64,000 bases of DNA from Brachybacterium sp. SGAir0954 (GTDB lineage Bacteria > Actinomycetota > Actinomycetes > Actinomycetales > Dermabacteraceae). Location of the stretch: positions 2,914,001 through 2,978,000 of the forward strand of contig NZ_CP027295.1 in the NCBI RefSeq assembly GCF_005490785.1, in the 5' to 3' direction. Of this stretch, positions 16,509 through 24,442 are shown one piece after another. The notes under the pieces were generated by a model that was not told the DNA's origin, did no database searches, and was given only the letters and a program-made list of their open reading frames with translations. Positions within the stretch are counted from its first letter, which is position 1. Each line of letters starts with the position of its first letter. The translations under genes and the position numbers were made by a program.

Positions 16509-17653
16509 GCACCATCGACACCACGGGCGGTGACGAGCGCGTCGCCCTCATCCACGAGGCCCTCGCGCACGTCATCGACCCGGAGATCCACCGGCCCATC
16601 ACGGAGCTCGGCATGGTCGAGGACGTGCAGGTCGACGCCGACGGCGCGGCGACCGTGAAGGTCCTCGTGACCATCGAGGGCTGCCCCATGCGGGACCGCA
16701 TCGAACGGGACGCCGCGGAGGCGACCGCGACCGTGCCGGGCCTGACCCGGGTGGAGGTCTCGACCTCCGCGATGACGGAGGAGCAGCGCCGCGAGCTCAC
16801 GGCCCGCCTGCGCCAGGGCCGCCGTCAGATCCCCTTCAACCAGCCCGGCTCGCTCACGCGGATCCTCGCGATCTCCTCGGGCAAGGGCGGCGTCGGCAAG
16901 TCGACGGTCACCGCGAACCTCGCCGCCGCGATGGCGGCGGACGGCCTGAGGGTGGGCGTCATCGACGCGGACATCCACGGCTTCTCGATGCCCGGCATGT
17001 TCGGCATCACCGAGCAGCCGACGAAGGTCTCCGACCTCCTCATGCCGCCGCAGGCGCACGGCGTCGCCGTCATGAGCATCGGCATGTTCGTCCCCGAGGG
17101 GCAGGCCGTCGTGTGGCGCGGCCCGAAGATGCACCGGGCGATCGAGCAGTTCGCCTCGGACGTCTTCTGGGGCGACCTCGACGTGCTCCTGCTGGACCTC
17201 CCGCCCGGGACGGGCGACGTCGCGATCTCCGTGGCGCAGCTCCTGCCGAGCGCGCAGATGGTCGTCGTGACGACCCCGCAGCAGTCCGCGGCCGCGGTCG
17301 CGGAGCGGGTGGGCTCGCTCGCCACCTCCACGGAGCAGGAGATCGCCGGGGTCGTCGAGAACATGGCGGGGCTGACCCTGCCCGACGGCACGGTCATGGA
17401 CGTCTTCGGCTCCGGGGGCGGGGACCGCGTGGCGGCGACCCTCGCGGGCGCCGTGGAGCATCCGGTGCCGGTGCTGGGCCGGATCCCGCTCGAGCCGGCG
17501 CTGCGGCACGGCGCGGACACGGGCCTGCCGCTCGTGGTCTCCGATCCCGAGAACCCGGCGGCGATCGCGCTGCGGGACGTCGCGCGCGCGCTCACGCACC
17601 GGCCGCGCGGCCTGACGGGGATGAAGCTGCCGCTCTCGGTCTCGCGGCGCTGA
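16505..17653 (+). CDS. Mrp/ApbC family Fe-S cluster carrier P-loop ATPase
   Basis: A 382-residue protein. An N-terminal MIP18/DUF59 domain (about 12-95, HVIDPEIHRPITELGMV) precedes a deviant Walker A GKGGVGKST (126-134). Other MinD/Mrp signatures are DADIHGFSMP and DLPPGTGD. The family carries or helps assemble iron-sulfur clusters. The region where many Mrp proteins have a CPxC pair reads VVENMAGLTLPDGT, without cysteines, as recalled for the mycobacterial orthologue. Cluster binding by the usual bridge is therefore doubtful. ATG 16505 overlaps the previous stop. It ends an operon and a hairpin follows. Confidence 0.9.
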   Translation: MSTIDTTGGDERVALIHEALAHVIDPEIHRPITELGMVEDVQVDADGAATVKVLVTIEGCPMRDRIERDAAEATATVPGLTRVEVSTSAMTEEQRRELTARLRQGRRQIPFNQPGSLTRILAISSGKGGVGKSTVTANLAAAMAADGLRVGVIDADIHGFSMPGMFGITEQPTKVSDLLMPPQAHGVAVMSIGMFVPEGQAVVWRGPKMHRAIEQFASDVFWGDLDVLLLDLPPGTGDVAISVAQLLPSAQMVVVTTPQQSAAAVAERVGSLATSTEQEIAGVVENMAGLTLPDGTVMDVFGSGGGDRVAATLAGAVEHPVPVLGRIPLEPALRHGADTGLPLVVSDPENPAAIALRDVARALTHRPRGLTGMKLPLSVSRR

Positions 17654-17680
17654 GGCTCCCGCCCCGAGGGGCGGGCTCAG
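17650..17680. terminator. Bidirectional terminator between mrp and tatB
   Basis: CTGAG and CCCGCCCC pair with GGGGCGGG and CTCAG around a GAG loop, with a three-base bulge on the left arm. It lies between convergent genes. Confidence 0.75.
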
Positions 17681-17687
17681 CCGCGGA

Positions 17688-18098
17688 TCAGGTGGCCTCG
17701 GGGTCCCAGGGGGTGCCCTGCGGGGCCGCATCCTTGGCGGACTTCTTGGCACTGCCGGAGGGCTTGCGCTTGGCGCCCGCACCGGCGGCGGCCGCCCCGG
17801 TGCCGATCGCGAGGGCCTCCTTGGACGGGAGCAGGTCCTCGGGGCTCGTGTCGCCCCAGGCCTCGCGGATGATGCGACGCGGATCGTACTGACGCGGGTC
17901 GTACTTACGCAGGTCGTCGATGGCGATGCCCATCTCGTCCTCGACCGTCGCCCGCGAGTCCTCGACCCAGCGGCGGGCCTGGCGCACCCAGCGCACGATG
18001 TTGCGGGTGTACTCGGGCAGGCGCTGCGGACCGACGATCAGCACGAAGATGAGCAGGATGACGATGAACTCCCAGCCGCCGATCCCGAAGAACGTCAC
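17688..18098 (-). CDS. tatB: Sec-independent protein translocase subunit TatB
   Basis: A 136-residue twin-arginine translocation component that helps receive folded Tat substrates. A single N-terminal membrane helix starts FFGIGGWEFIVILLIFVLIVG, followed by the conserved GPQRLPEY hinge and an amphipathic helix (RNIVRWVRQARRWVED). The C-terminus is Ala/Lys-rich and disordered. The Glu in the transmembrane segment favours TatB over TatA. GTG 18098, preceded by AGGTGA, is preferred. The longer frame from 18155 adds a charged lead unlike the family. In mycobacteria tatB is near sigE-rseA-htrA, but here none of these is adjacent. Confidence 0.88.
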   Translation of the reverse strand: MTFFGIGGWEFIVILLIFVLIVGPQRLPEYTRNIVRWVRQARRWVEDSRATVEDEMGIAIDDLRKYDPRQYDPRRIIREAWGDTSPEDLLPSKEALAIGTGAAAAGAGAKRKPSGSAKKSAKDAAPQGTPWDPEAT

Positions 18099-18153
18099 GT
18101 CGTCACCTGTCCTGGTCCTCGCGCGCACGGTCGTGCACGCGTCCTGCCGGCCC

Positions 18154-18159
18154 ATTATG
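18154..18159 (-). promoter_or_regulatory. Promoter -10 of tatB
   Basis: CATAAT on the minus strand, one of the best -10 matches in the window. It would give a leader of roughly 50 bases carrying AGGTGA before the GTG start. Confidence 0.45.
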
Positions 18160-18204
18160 GCAGAGGGGGAGGGTGCGGAGGCTGGGTGCCGGCCGTGCCT
18201 GTCG

Positions 18205-18210
18205 TACCCT
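18205..18210 (+). promoter_or_regulatory. Promoter -10 of the O-methyltransferase gene
   Basis: TACCCT followed by a short leader with GGAAGGAAG just before ATG 18245. Confidence 0.35.
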
Positions 18211-18244
18211 TAGGCGACTGTCCGGACACGGGGAAGGAAGCGCG

Positions 18245-18898
18245 ATGGCGTCGGGAAAGGTGGCCAGCTGGGCCCACGGCGAGGAGTTCGTCGACGAGGC
18301 GGGGCTGTTCGCCGATGCCGGGGTCCTCGAGCGGGCCCGCGAGCGCGGTGCGGAGCTCGGGGCGACACCCGTCCTGCCGGGGGCCGGCGCACTGATGCGC
18401 GTGCTCGCGGCCGCGGTGCAGGCGCGCTCCGCGGTGGAGATCGGCACCGGGGCCGGCGTCGGCTCCCTCTACCTCCTCGCGGGGATGCACCCGGACGGGG
18501 TGCTCACCACGATCGATCCCGAGGTCGAGAACCAGCGCGCCGCGCGCGAGTCCTTCGCGGAGGCGAGGATCCGCGGGCCGCGCGTGCGCACGATCGCCGG
18601 CGCCCCGCGGGACGTCGTCGGACGTCTCACCGACCACGCCTACGACCTCGTCTCGTTCCCCGCGCACGCCCCGCACGCCCTGGACCTGCTCGAGCACGCC
18701 CGCCGGCTGCTGCGCCCGGGCGGCGTGCTCGTCATCCCCCACGCGCTGTTCCACGACCGCGTCGCGGATCCCGCGGCGCGCGATGCGAGCACCCGCGCGG
18801 TGCGCGAGCTGCTGAAGGCCGTCACCGAGGCGGAGGATCTCGTCACCGCGCTCACCGGCAGCGGCGACGGCGTGCTCGCCGCGGTGCTGCGCCCCTGA
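18245..18898 (+). CDS. O-methyltransferase, class I SAM-dependent
   Basis: A 217-residue methyltransferase of the caffeoyl-CoA/catechol O-methyltransferase type (PF01596-like). Motif I AVEIGTGAGVGSLYLL binds SAM. TTIDPEVENQRAARESF and AYDLVSFPAHAPH correspond to motifs II and the metal/substrate region. LLRPGGVLVIPHALFH follows. The usual metal-binding Asp of the family is not obvious in the DLVSF strand. ATG 18245 has a strong SD. The gene corresponds by context to mycobacterial Rv1220c, next to the sigE locus, though sigE is absent here. Substrate is unknown. Confidence 0.85.
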   Translation: MASGKVASWAHGEEFVDEAGLFADAGVLERARERGAELGATPVLPGAGALMRVLAAAVQARSAVEIGTGAGVGSLYLLAGMHPDGVLTTIDPEVENQRAARESFAEARIRGPRVRTIAGAPRDVVGRLTDHAYDLVSFPAHAPHALDLLEHARRLLRPGGVLVIPHALFHDRVADPAARDASTRAVRELLKAVTEAEDLVTALTGSGDGVLAAVLRP

Positions 18899-18924
18899 GC
18901 CGCCTCACCGCCCACCGCCGGGCA

Positions 18925-18968
18925 TGACGAAGGGGCCCCGCACCGGATGGTGCGGGGCCCCTTCGTCA
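18925..18968. terminator. Strong bidirectional terminator
   Basis: TGACGAAGGGGCCCCGCACC pairs perfectly with GGTGCGGGGCCCCTTCGTCA, with a loop of about four bases. It separates the methyltransferase gene and the DUF3117 gene, which converge. Confidence 0.9.
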
Positions 18969-18972
18969 GGGA

Positions 18973-19143
18973 TCACTCCTTGATGACGCCCTCGAGCGCA
19001 TCACGCAGCTCGACCGCCTCGGACGCGGCGATCTCGACGACCAGGCGACCGCCCCCCTCGAGCGGAACGCGCATGATGATGCTGCGGCTCTCCTCGACGA
19101 CCTCGAGCGGACCGTCACCGGTGCGCGGCTTCATAGCAGCCAT
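18973..19143 (-). CDS. DUF3117 family small protein
   Basis: A 56-residue protein starting MAAMKPRTGDGPLEVVEE and continuing with RSIIMRVPLEGGGRLVVEI, a textbook DUF3117 sequence (mycobacterial Rv1211). The family is nearly universal in actinobacteria and has no known function. A perfect SD, AAGGAGGC, lies five bases before the ATG at 19143, so strong translation is expected. Its own -10 (GATAAT) lies at 19221-19226, at the stop of the upstream small membrane protein gene. The two genes may be partly co-transcribed. Confidence 0.92.
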   Translation of the reverse strand: MAAMKPRTGDGPLEVVEESRSIIMRVPLEGGGRLVVEIAASEAVELRDALEGVIKE

Positions 19144-19148
19144 GGCGT

Positions 19149-19226
19149 GCCTCCTTGTGCTGTCGCTGCCTCTCGTACGATCCCCCGGACGGGACCTCGG
19201 GCAGCGCGGGTACGGTGGCTATTATC
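19149..19226 (-). promoter_or_regulatory. Promoter and strong SD of the DUF3117 gene
   Basis: GATAAT (minus strand, 19221-19226) is a good -10, and AAGGAGGC covers 19149-19156. The predicted leader is about 70 bases. Confidence 0.5.
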
Positions 19227-19395
19227 TCAGGTCCTGACCACTGGTCGTGCGCCGCGCCCGTCGGGAGCGCCGCGGGGGCCTCGGCGGGAGGGCGATCCCG
19301 CCCCCGAACCGGCCGGTCGCGATGCCCACGAAGGCCACCGCGACGCCGATCGCGACGAGCAGCAGCAGGATCACCATCGGGCTCGCGGCGGTCAT
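19222..19395 (-). CDS. Small single-pass membrane protein
   Basis: A 57-residue protein: a short N-terminus (MTAASPM), one transmembrane helix (VILLLLVAIGVAVAFVGIA) and a basic Pro/Arg tail ([13 protein letters not shown]). By the positive-inside rule the tail is cytoplasmic. It is joined to the LOG-family gene by an ATGA overlap. I do not recognise a family. In many actinobacteria the gene after this LOG enzyme encodes a DivIVA-like or small membrane protein. Confidence 0.7.
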   Translation of the reverse strand: MTAASPMVILLLLVAIGVAVAFVGIATGRFGGGIALPPRPPRRSRRARRTTSGQDLR

Positions 19396-20147
19396 CGGCC
19401 GGACTCCTCCTCGCGGCGGGAGGCCTCCCGCAGCACGGCGAGCGCCTCCTCCGCCGTGTCCACGACCCGCAACAGGTCGGGGTCGGTCGGGGCGATCATG
19501 CCGCGCTCCACGAGCGTCGTGGAGATCCAGTCGATGAGGCCCTGCCAGTAGGCGCGGCCCACGAGCACCACGGGGAACATCGAGATCTTGTGGGTCTGCA
19601 TGAGACAGAGGGCCTCGAACAGCTCGTCGAGGGTGCCCAGCCCGCCGGGCATGACGACGAAGCCGCTCGAGTACTTCACGAACATCGTCTTGCGCGCGAA
19701 GAAGTAGCGGAAGTCGACGCCGAGGTCGACATAGGCGTTCATCCCCTGCTCGTGGGGCAGCTCGATGCCGAGCCCCACGCTCACCCCGCCGGCCTCGCGG
19801 GCGCCGCGGTTGCCGGCCTCCATGATCCCGGGCCCGCCGCCGGTGATCACGGCGTAGCCCATCTCCACGAGGCCGCGCGCGATCTCCTCGGTGCAGCGGT
19901 AGTCCGGGTGGTCCGGCGCGACGCGCGCGGAGCCGAAGATCGAGACCGCGGGGCCGAGCTCGGCGAGCGCGCCGAACCCCTCGACGAACTCGGACTGGAT
20001 GCGCAGCACCCGCCAGGGGTCGCCGTGCACCCAATCGCCGGGGCCCGAGTCCTCGAGCAGTCGCTGGTCGGTGGTGCGGTCGGGACGCTGTCGTCCGCGC
20101 AGCGTGATGGGGCCCTTGCGGTGGGCGTTCTCGTCGGATGCGCTCAT
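19392..20147 (-). CDS. LOG/TIGR00730 family Rossmann-fold protein
   Basis: A 251-residue member of the lysine-decarboxylase-like LOG family, whose characterised members hydrolyse cytokinin riboside or nucleotide 5'-monophosphates. Signature motifs are GGGPGIMEAGNRGA and PGGLGTLDELFE, with SIFGSARV opening the Rossmann fold. The corresponding mycobacterial gene is Rv1205, also near dapE and dapD. ATG 20147 lies six bases after TACCCT and has no SD, so a leaderless message is likely. Translation is coupled to the downstream 57-residue membrane protein. Confidence 0.9.
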   Translation of the reverse strand: MSASDENAHRKGPITLRGRQRPDRTTDQRLLEDSGPGDWVHGDPWRVLRIQSEFVEGFGALAELGPAVSIFGSARVAPDHPDYRCTEEIARGLVEMGYAVITGGGPGIMEAGNRGAREAGGVSVGLGIELPHEQGMNAYVDLGVDFRYFFARKTMFVKYSSGFVVMPGGLGTLDELFEALCLMQTHKISMFPVVLVGRAYWQGLIDWISTTLVERGMIAPTDPDLLRVVDTAEEALAVLREASRREEESGR

Positions 20148-20153
20148 GGGCCG

Positions 20154-20159
20154 AGGGTA
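20154..20159 (-). promoter_or_regulatory. Leaderless promoter of the LOG-family gene
   Basis: TACCCT on the minus strand is six bases from ATG 20147, with no SD. Confidence 0.5.
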
Positions 20160-20170
20160 GCGGCTGGACC

Positions 20171-21469
20171 CTAGAGACCGGGGCGGGCGGGGTCCAGGAT
20201 CGCGCCGGCGTCGAGCACGGGATCGAGCACGTGCTCCTCCCCCGCCGCCGTGGCCCGCAGCCGGATGCCGTCGATGTTCATCCGCGCCTGGCGCAGGTAC
20301 TCGCCGTGGCGCTGCTGCCAGGCGAGGGTGGAGCCGTCGACGGTGAAGAAGTAGGAGAAGCCGTGGTCGCGCAGGCGCCGGTAGCGGACGTCGCCCTCCT
20401 CGTACTGCTCGGGGCCGGCGATGTCGGCGCCGAAGGGATAGATGAGCAGGTCGGTGTCCCCCACGAGGGTGCCCACCTCCTCGTCCCAGCGCTGCAGGTC
20501 CGCGTCGACCTTCTCGAGCGGCTTCTCCCCCATGTCGATGTGGCCCCAGGTGTGGCTCGCGATCTCCCAGCCGGAGTCGGTGAGCGCGCCCGCGACCTCC
20601 GCGGCGGCGTCCCGCGCCGCGGAGAGCGCGTCGGGGTCCTCTCCGTACTCGCGGGGCGAGGAGCGGTAGCCGAGGATCCCGTTGTAGCCGGTGAGCGCGA
20701 TGATGCCCTTGCGGCCGCGGTAGGAGAAGCCGGGGTTCGCCGCGAGGTAGTCGTCGAGCAGCGGGACCATGTCGTAGGCGCCCTCGTGCTCGGTCCCGTC
20801 GGCGTCGACGTAGCGGCTGCGCACGGCGCCGTCGGCGTCGAGGTGGAGGTCCGCCGCGAAGCCGTCGCCGTCCATGTACTCGTAGTAGGAGACGTCGTCC
20901 TGCGAGAGCACGAGCGGGGTGCGCCCCTCGGGGAGCAGAAGCTCGCGCGGCCGCATGGTGCCGTCCTCGGCGGGCTCGGCGAGGTCGTGAGGGCTGATCA
21001 GGACGTAGCCGTCCTCGTGCATCCTCTCGATGACGGCGGTGAACTCGGGGATCGTGCACATGTAGTCGTCGTAGCCCAGCTCCGTGTCGTCGCCGTCGAA
21101 GGCGCGGGAGGGGTCCACGATCAGGCTGTGGAAGAAGAGGTGGCTGACGGGCTCGTCCTCGGGCCACGGGACGAGGGCGTCCTTCTCCTCGTGGCAGCGG
21201 GTGCGGAGGTCCTCGGCGTCCTTCCCGTCGACCCCGTCCACGGTGTCCAGGGCGGCGTCGTAGTCGAACTGGTCGGCCTGGCGGGTCGCGGTCGCGAGCT
21301 TCGCCGCGGGATCGGGGGCGGCGCCGCCCGCGGCGGGCGCCGCCGTGGAGTCCGAGGCCCCGCCGGCGTCGGACCCGGAGCCGGGGGCCGATCCGGAGCC
21401 GTCGGTGCAGCCGGCGAGCGCGGCCACCATCAGAGAGGTCGTCAGCGTGCGGCGGGTCAGCGCTCCCAT
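20171..21469 (-). CDS. Polysaccharide deacetylase-like lipoprotein
   Basis: About 432 residues. The N-terminus has RR, a hydrophobic core and the lipobox LAGC (Cys 21), followed by a Ser/Gly/Ala linker, so it is an exported lipoprotein. The body contains LVLSQDDVSYYEYMDGDGF and, much later, IASHTWGHIDMGEKP and LIYPFGAD. These order like the Asp/His/His motifs of carbohydrate esterase 4 (NodB) deacetylases. The first motif lacks the exact DD(G/A) form, so activity is uncertain. The alternative GTG 21478 would add three residues. It directly follows dapE in the same direction. Confidence 0.7.
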   Translation of the reverse strand: MGALTRRTLTTSLMVAALAGCTDGSGSAPGSGSDAGGASDSTAAPAAGGAAPDPAAKLATATRQADQFDYDAALDTVDGVDGKDAEDLRTRCHEEKDALVPWPEDEPVSHLFFHSLIVDPSRAFDGDDTELGYDDYMCTIPEFTAVIERMHEDGYVLISPHDLAEPAEDGTMRPRELLLPEGRTPLVLSQDDVSYYEYMDGDGFAADLHLDADGAVRSRYVDADGTEHEGAYDMVPLLDDYLAANPGFSYRGRKGIIALTGYNGILGYRSSPREYGEDPDALSAARDAAAEVAGALTDSGWEIASHTWGHIDMGEKPLEKVDADLQRWDEEVGTLVGDTDLLIYPFGADIAGPEQYEEGDVRYRRLRDHGFSYFFTVDGSTLAWQQRHGEYLRQARMNIDGIRLRATAAGEEHVLDPVLDAGAILDPARPGL

Positions 21470-21479
21470 GCCCGCCACG

Positions 21480-22616
21480 CTACGCGGTGGGCACCTCCGT
21501 GCCGAGGAATCGCGCGAGCCCGGCGAGGGCGTGTCGGAGGTCCGTGGTGGGCACGTGCTCGTCGTCGGTGTGGGCGAGCAGCGGGTCCCCGGGGCCGAAG
21601 TTCACGGCGGGGGTGCCGAGCGCCGAGAAGCGCGCGACGTCGGTCCAGCCCTGCTTCGCGGCCACGCTCGTCCCCTCCCCGATCGCGGCGAGGAAGTCGC
21701 GGGCGGCGGGGGTGTCCAGCCCCGGCAGCGCGCCGGCGGCGGCATCGGTCACCTCGATGGTGACATCGAGTCCGGAGAGCACCTCGCGCACGTGGGCCTC
21801 CGCCTGCGCGACGCTCGTGTCCGGGGCGAAGCGGTAATTGAGGGTCGCGCTCGCGCGGTCGGGGATGACGTTCCCGGCGATGCCGCCGGAGATCGCGACG
21901 ACGTTGAGGCACTCGCGGTACTCGAGGCCGTCGATCACGGCACGGCGGGCCTCGTAGTCCGCGAGCCGGACGAGCACGGGGGCGAGGTGGTGGATGGCGT
22001 TGTCGCCCACCCAGTCGCGGGCGGAGTGGGCGGCGACGCCGCGGGCGGTGACCTGGAGCTTCATCGTGCCCTTGCAGCCGCCCTCGACGCCCGCGGAGGT
22101 GGGCTCGCCGAGGATCGCGAAGTCCGCCTGCAGCAGCTCGGGGCGCTCGGCGGCGAGGCGGGTGAGGGAGTTGTCCGCCGCGGCGACCTCCTCGTGGTCG
22201 TAGAAGACCCAGGTGAGGTCGACGGGGGCGGCGTCGGCGCGCACGGCGAGGGCGAGCAGCACGGCGACCCCGCCCTTCATGTCGCAGCTGCCGCGGCCCA
22301 CGAGCTCCTCGCGTCCGTCCCGCTCCCGTCGGTGGGAGGGGAGGTTGTCGGCGATCGGGACGGTGTCGAGGTGGCCGGCGAGCAGCACCCGGCGGTCGAG
22401 GCCCCGGTCGGTGCGGGCGATGACCGTGTCGCCGTCGCGGATCACCTCGAGGTGCGGGGCGTGCGTGCGCAGCGCCTGCTCGACGGCGTCGGCGAGGGCC
22501 CTCTCGTCGCCGGAGACGCTGGGGACGTCGACGATCGCGGCCGTGAGGTCGACGATGTCGGCGAAGGGGTCGAGGACGGGGGCGGGAGCGGCGGGGGTGA
22601 CGGGCATGCCCGTCAT
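21480..22616 (-). CDS. dapE: Succinyl-diaminopimelate desuccinylase
   Basis: A 378-residue M20-family di-zinc hydrolase of the actinobacterial DapE type. It releases succinate from N-succinyl-LL-2,6-diaminopimelate in lysine and meso-DAP synthesis. Metal-site motifs are LLAGHLDTVP, GRGSCDMKGG, YDHEEV and LGEPTSAGVEGGCKG. The dimerisation insert starts near GVAAHSARDW. The ATG at 22616 overlaps the preceding stop as ATGA and is preferred over ATG 22607. The other succinylase-branch genes dapD and dapC are within 10 kb. Confidence 0.93.
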   Translation of the reverse strand: MTGMPVTPAAPAPVLDPFADIVDLTAAIVDVPSVSGDERALADAVEQALRTHAPHLEVIRDGDTVIARTDRGLDRRVLLAGHLDTVPIADNLPSHRRERDGREELVGRGSCDMKGGVAVLLALAVRADAAPVDLTWVFYDHEEVAAADNSLTRLAAERPELLQADFAILGEPTSAGVEGGCKGTMKLQVTARGVAAHSARDWVGDNAIHHLAPVLVRLADYEARRAVIDGLEYRECLNVVAISGGIAGNVIPDRASATLNYRFAPDTSVAQAEAHVREVLSGLDVTIEVTDAAAGALPGLDTPAARDFLAAIGEGTSVAAKQGWTDVARFSALGTPAVNFGPGDPLLAHTDDEHVPTTDLRHALAGLARFLGTEVPTA

Positions 22617-24394
22617 CGTGCCACGAGCGGCTCCTCGAGCGCGCCGCCGTGCGCGGCGAGGCGCAGGGCGACCGCCTCGGCGTGCTGCAGCAGCTGCGGG
22701 GAGGTGCCGGGCTCGGCGGTGATCGCGGATCCCGGCTGCGCGGTGGAGACGGGGACCCCGGTGAGCAGGCGCCGCTCGTGGACGGTGCCGTCCACCGCGA
22801 TCGGGCAGTACAGGCCGTCCACCTCGATCGAGCCGGTGAGCACGCGGGTGCCGCTGCCGCGCGAGGCCCAGGAGTCCTTGCGCACCTCGCCCCGCTCGCG
22901 CCAGGCGCCGAGCAGCGGGCTGCGGTAGGCGGGCAGGTCCACGGGCGGCAGGTGCGCCTCGAACACGCCGTCGCACAGCACGGGCGGGTTCTCGCCGCCG
23001 CGCACCGCGAAGCGCCCGGCCTCCTCGTCGATGTCGACGTGCATGCGCGGACCGAGGAAGCGTACGAGCCCGGCCTCCTCGAGGGCGACGAGCTGGCGCA
23101 CGCGCAGCACGGGCGGGCCGGAGGCCCAGGAGGCGAAGGCGTTGCGCAGGTGCCCGTCGATGTCGCGGCGCAGGCTCTCGGTCGTATAGGCGCCGAGGTC
23201 GATGAGCCGGTTGACCTGCACCCGCATCGCGACGAGCACGCGGAAGACGAGCAGCCAGACGGGGTCGGGGCCGGCGGCCGCGGCGAGCGCCTCGCGGAGC
23301 GCCTCCCGGGTGCGTCGGTGCGCGTCGTCGGTGACCCCGCCGCGGCGGCCGAAGGGGAACAGCAGGTGGATGAGGGCCTCGTCGGTCGCGAGCTCGTCCT
23401 CCCCGATGCCCTGGAGGGCGCGGCGCAGCTCGGCGAGGATGAGCGGCATGACGTCCCGCTCGTGGTCCACGCCGGCGCTGCGGACGGCGAGCTCGAGGAC
23501 ACGCTCGGAGGTGAGCACCTGCGGGGTGTACGGCTCGGGCAGCGCGGGGCGGAGGTCGGGCTTGGGCCGGTAGACCATGCCGGAGCGGGAGCCGACGACG
23601 AGCAGCGGCTCGCCGCCTCCGCGCTCGTACCGGAGCCCCGCCGCGGAGTCCGGGTCGGGCACGAAGCGGCCGCCCGCGGTCTCGGTGAGCATGCCGATCA
23701 TGTCGTAGAAGTTCAGGCCCATGCCGGCCACGGCGATCGCCTCGCGGCCCAGCAGCCGCCGGTAGTCCACCTCGAGCGGGTTCGCGGGGCCCACGTGCAC
23801 GAGGCCGTGGCGGTCGGCGGCGTCGGCGTACTGCTGGGAGCGGGGGCCGAGCGCCGTGGAGAGGTGGCCGAGCGGGAGGGCGACGGCGTCGGCGGCGAGC
23901 ACGCGACCGTCGTCGAGGCGCACCCGCTGGGGGCCGTCGGGCGCACCGGTCACGTCGACGACCTCCGCCGTGTGGCGCACGATCCGCAGCCGGGCGGGGT
24001 CGGCGTCGGCCTGGGCGGTGTCGAGCACGTGGGCGAGGTAGCGGCCGTGCGCGGCGCGGGAGGCGATGTCCGCGGGGGCGAGGCCCTCGCCGGCGAGGTG
24101 GTCGGCGAGCGTCTCGCTGCGCGTCACGGGCAGCCGCGGGTGGCAGGAAGGATCCGGGTACATCGTGGTCTGGCAGGTCGCGGTGTTCATCAGGAGCACC
24201 TCGGACTGGTCGTGGCGCCACACCGCCCCGCCGAGGCCCACGTACGGGTCGATGAGGTGGACGGTGAGGCGGCCCTGCCAGTCGGGCAGCGTCGAGGCGG
24301 CGACGAGGCGCTCGACGATCGCCGTGCCCCGGGGCCCGGCGCCGACGACGGCCACCGTCCGGAGAGGGGCGGGGGAATCGGAGCTCGCGGTCAT
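22613..24394 (-). CDS. FAD/NAD(P)-binding protein (PF13454 type)
   Basis: A 593-residue flavoprotein-like enzyme. An N-terminal Rossmann motif VAVVGAGPRGTAIVERL is followed by HLIDPYVGLGGAVWR and QSEVLLMNTATCQTTMY, as in the FAD-NAD(P)-binding NAD_binding_9 family. A second dinucleotide site is near AIAVAGMGLNFYDMIG. There is no signal or membrane helix. Family members are poorly characterised and substrate is unknown. GATACT followed by six bases precedes ATG 24394 (leaderless pattern). The stop overlaps the dapE start as ATGA, so dapE translation depends on this gene or on re-initiation. Confidence 0.8.
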   Translation of the reverse strand: MTASSDSPAPLRTVAVVGAGPRGTAIVERLVAASTLPDWQGRLTVHLIDPYVGLGGAVWRHDQSEVLLMNTATCQTTMYPDPSCHPRLPVTRSETLADHLAGEGLAPADIASRAAHGRYLAHVLDTAQADADPARLRIVRHTAEVVDVTGAPDGPQRVRLDDGRVLAADAVALPLGHLSTALGPRSQQYADAADRHGLVHVGPANPLEVDYRRLLGREAIAVAGMGLNFYDMIGMLTETAGGRFVPDPDSAAGLRYERGGGEPLLVVGSRSGMVYRPKPDLRPALPEPYTPQVLTSERVLELAVRSAGVDHERDVMPLILAELRRALQGIGEDELATDEALIHLLFPFGRRGGVTDDAHRRTREALREALAAAAGPDPVWLLVFRVLVAMRVQVNRLIDLGAYTTESLRRDIDGHLRNAFASWASGPPVLRVRQLVALEEAGLVRFLGPRMHVDIDEEAGRFAVRGGENPPVLCDGVFEAHLPPVDLPAYRSPLLGAWRERGEVRKDSWASRGSGTRVLTGSIEVDGLYCPIAVDGTVHERRLLTGVPVSTAQPGSAITAEPGTSPQLLQHAEAVALRLAAHGGALEEPLVAR

Positions 24395-24400
24395 CCGCCC

Positions 24401-24406
24401 AGTATC
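24401..24406 (-). promoter_or_regulatory. Leaderless promoter of the FAD-protein/dapE operon
   Basis: GATACT on the minus strand is six bases before ATG 24394, with no SD. Confidence 0.45.
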
Positions 24407-24429
24407 GCGCGGATCGGCGGATGGTCTGC

Positions 24430-24435
24430 GACGAT
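24430..24435 (+). promoter_or_regulatory. Leaderless promoter of the divergent membrane protein gene
   Basis: GACGAT, identical to the hexamer before aminopeptidase P, is seven bases before ATG 24443. Confidence 0.4.
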
Positions 24436-24442
24436 GTGACGC

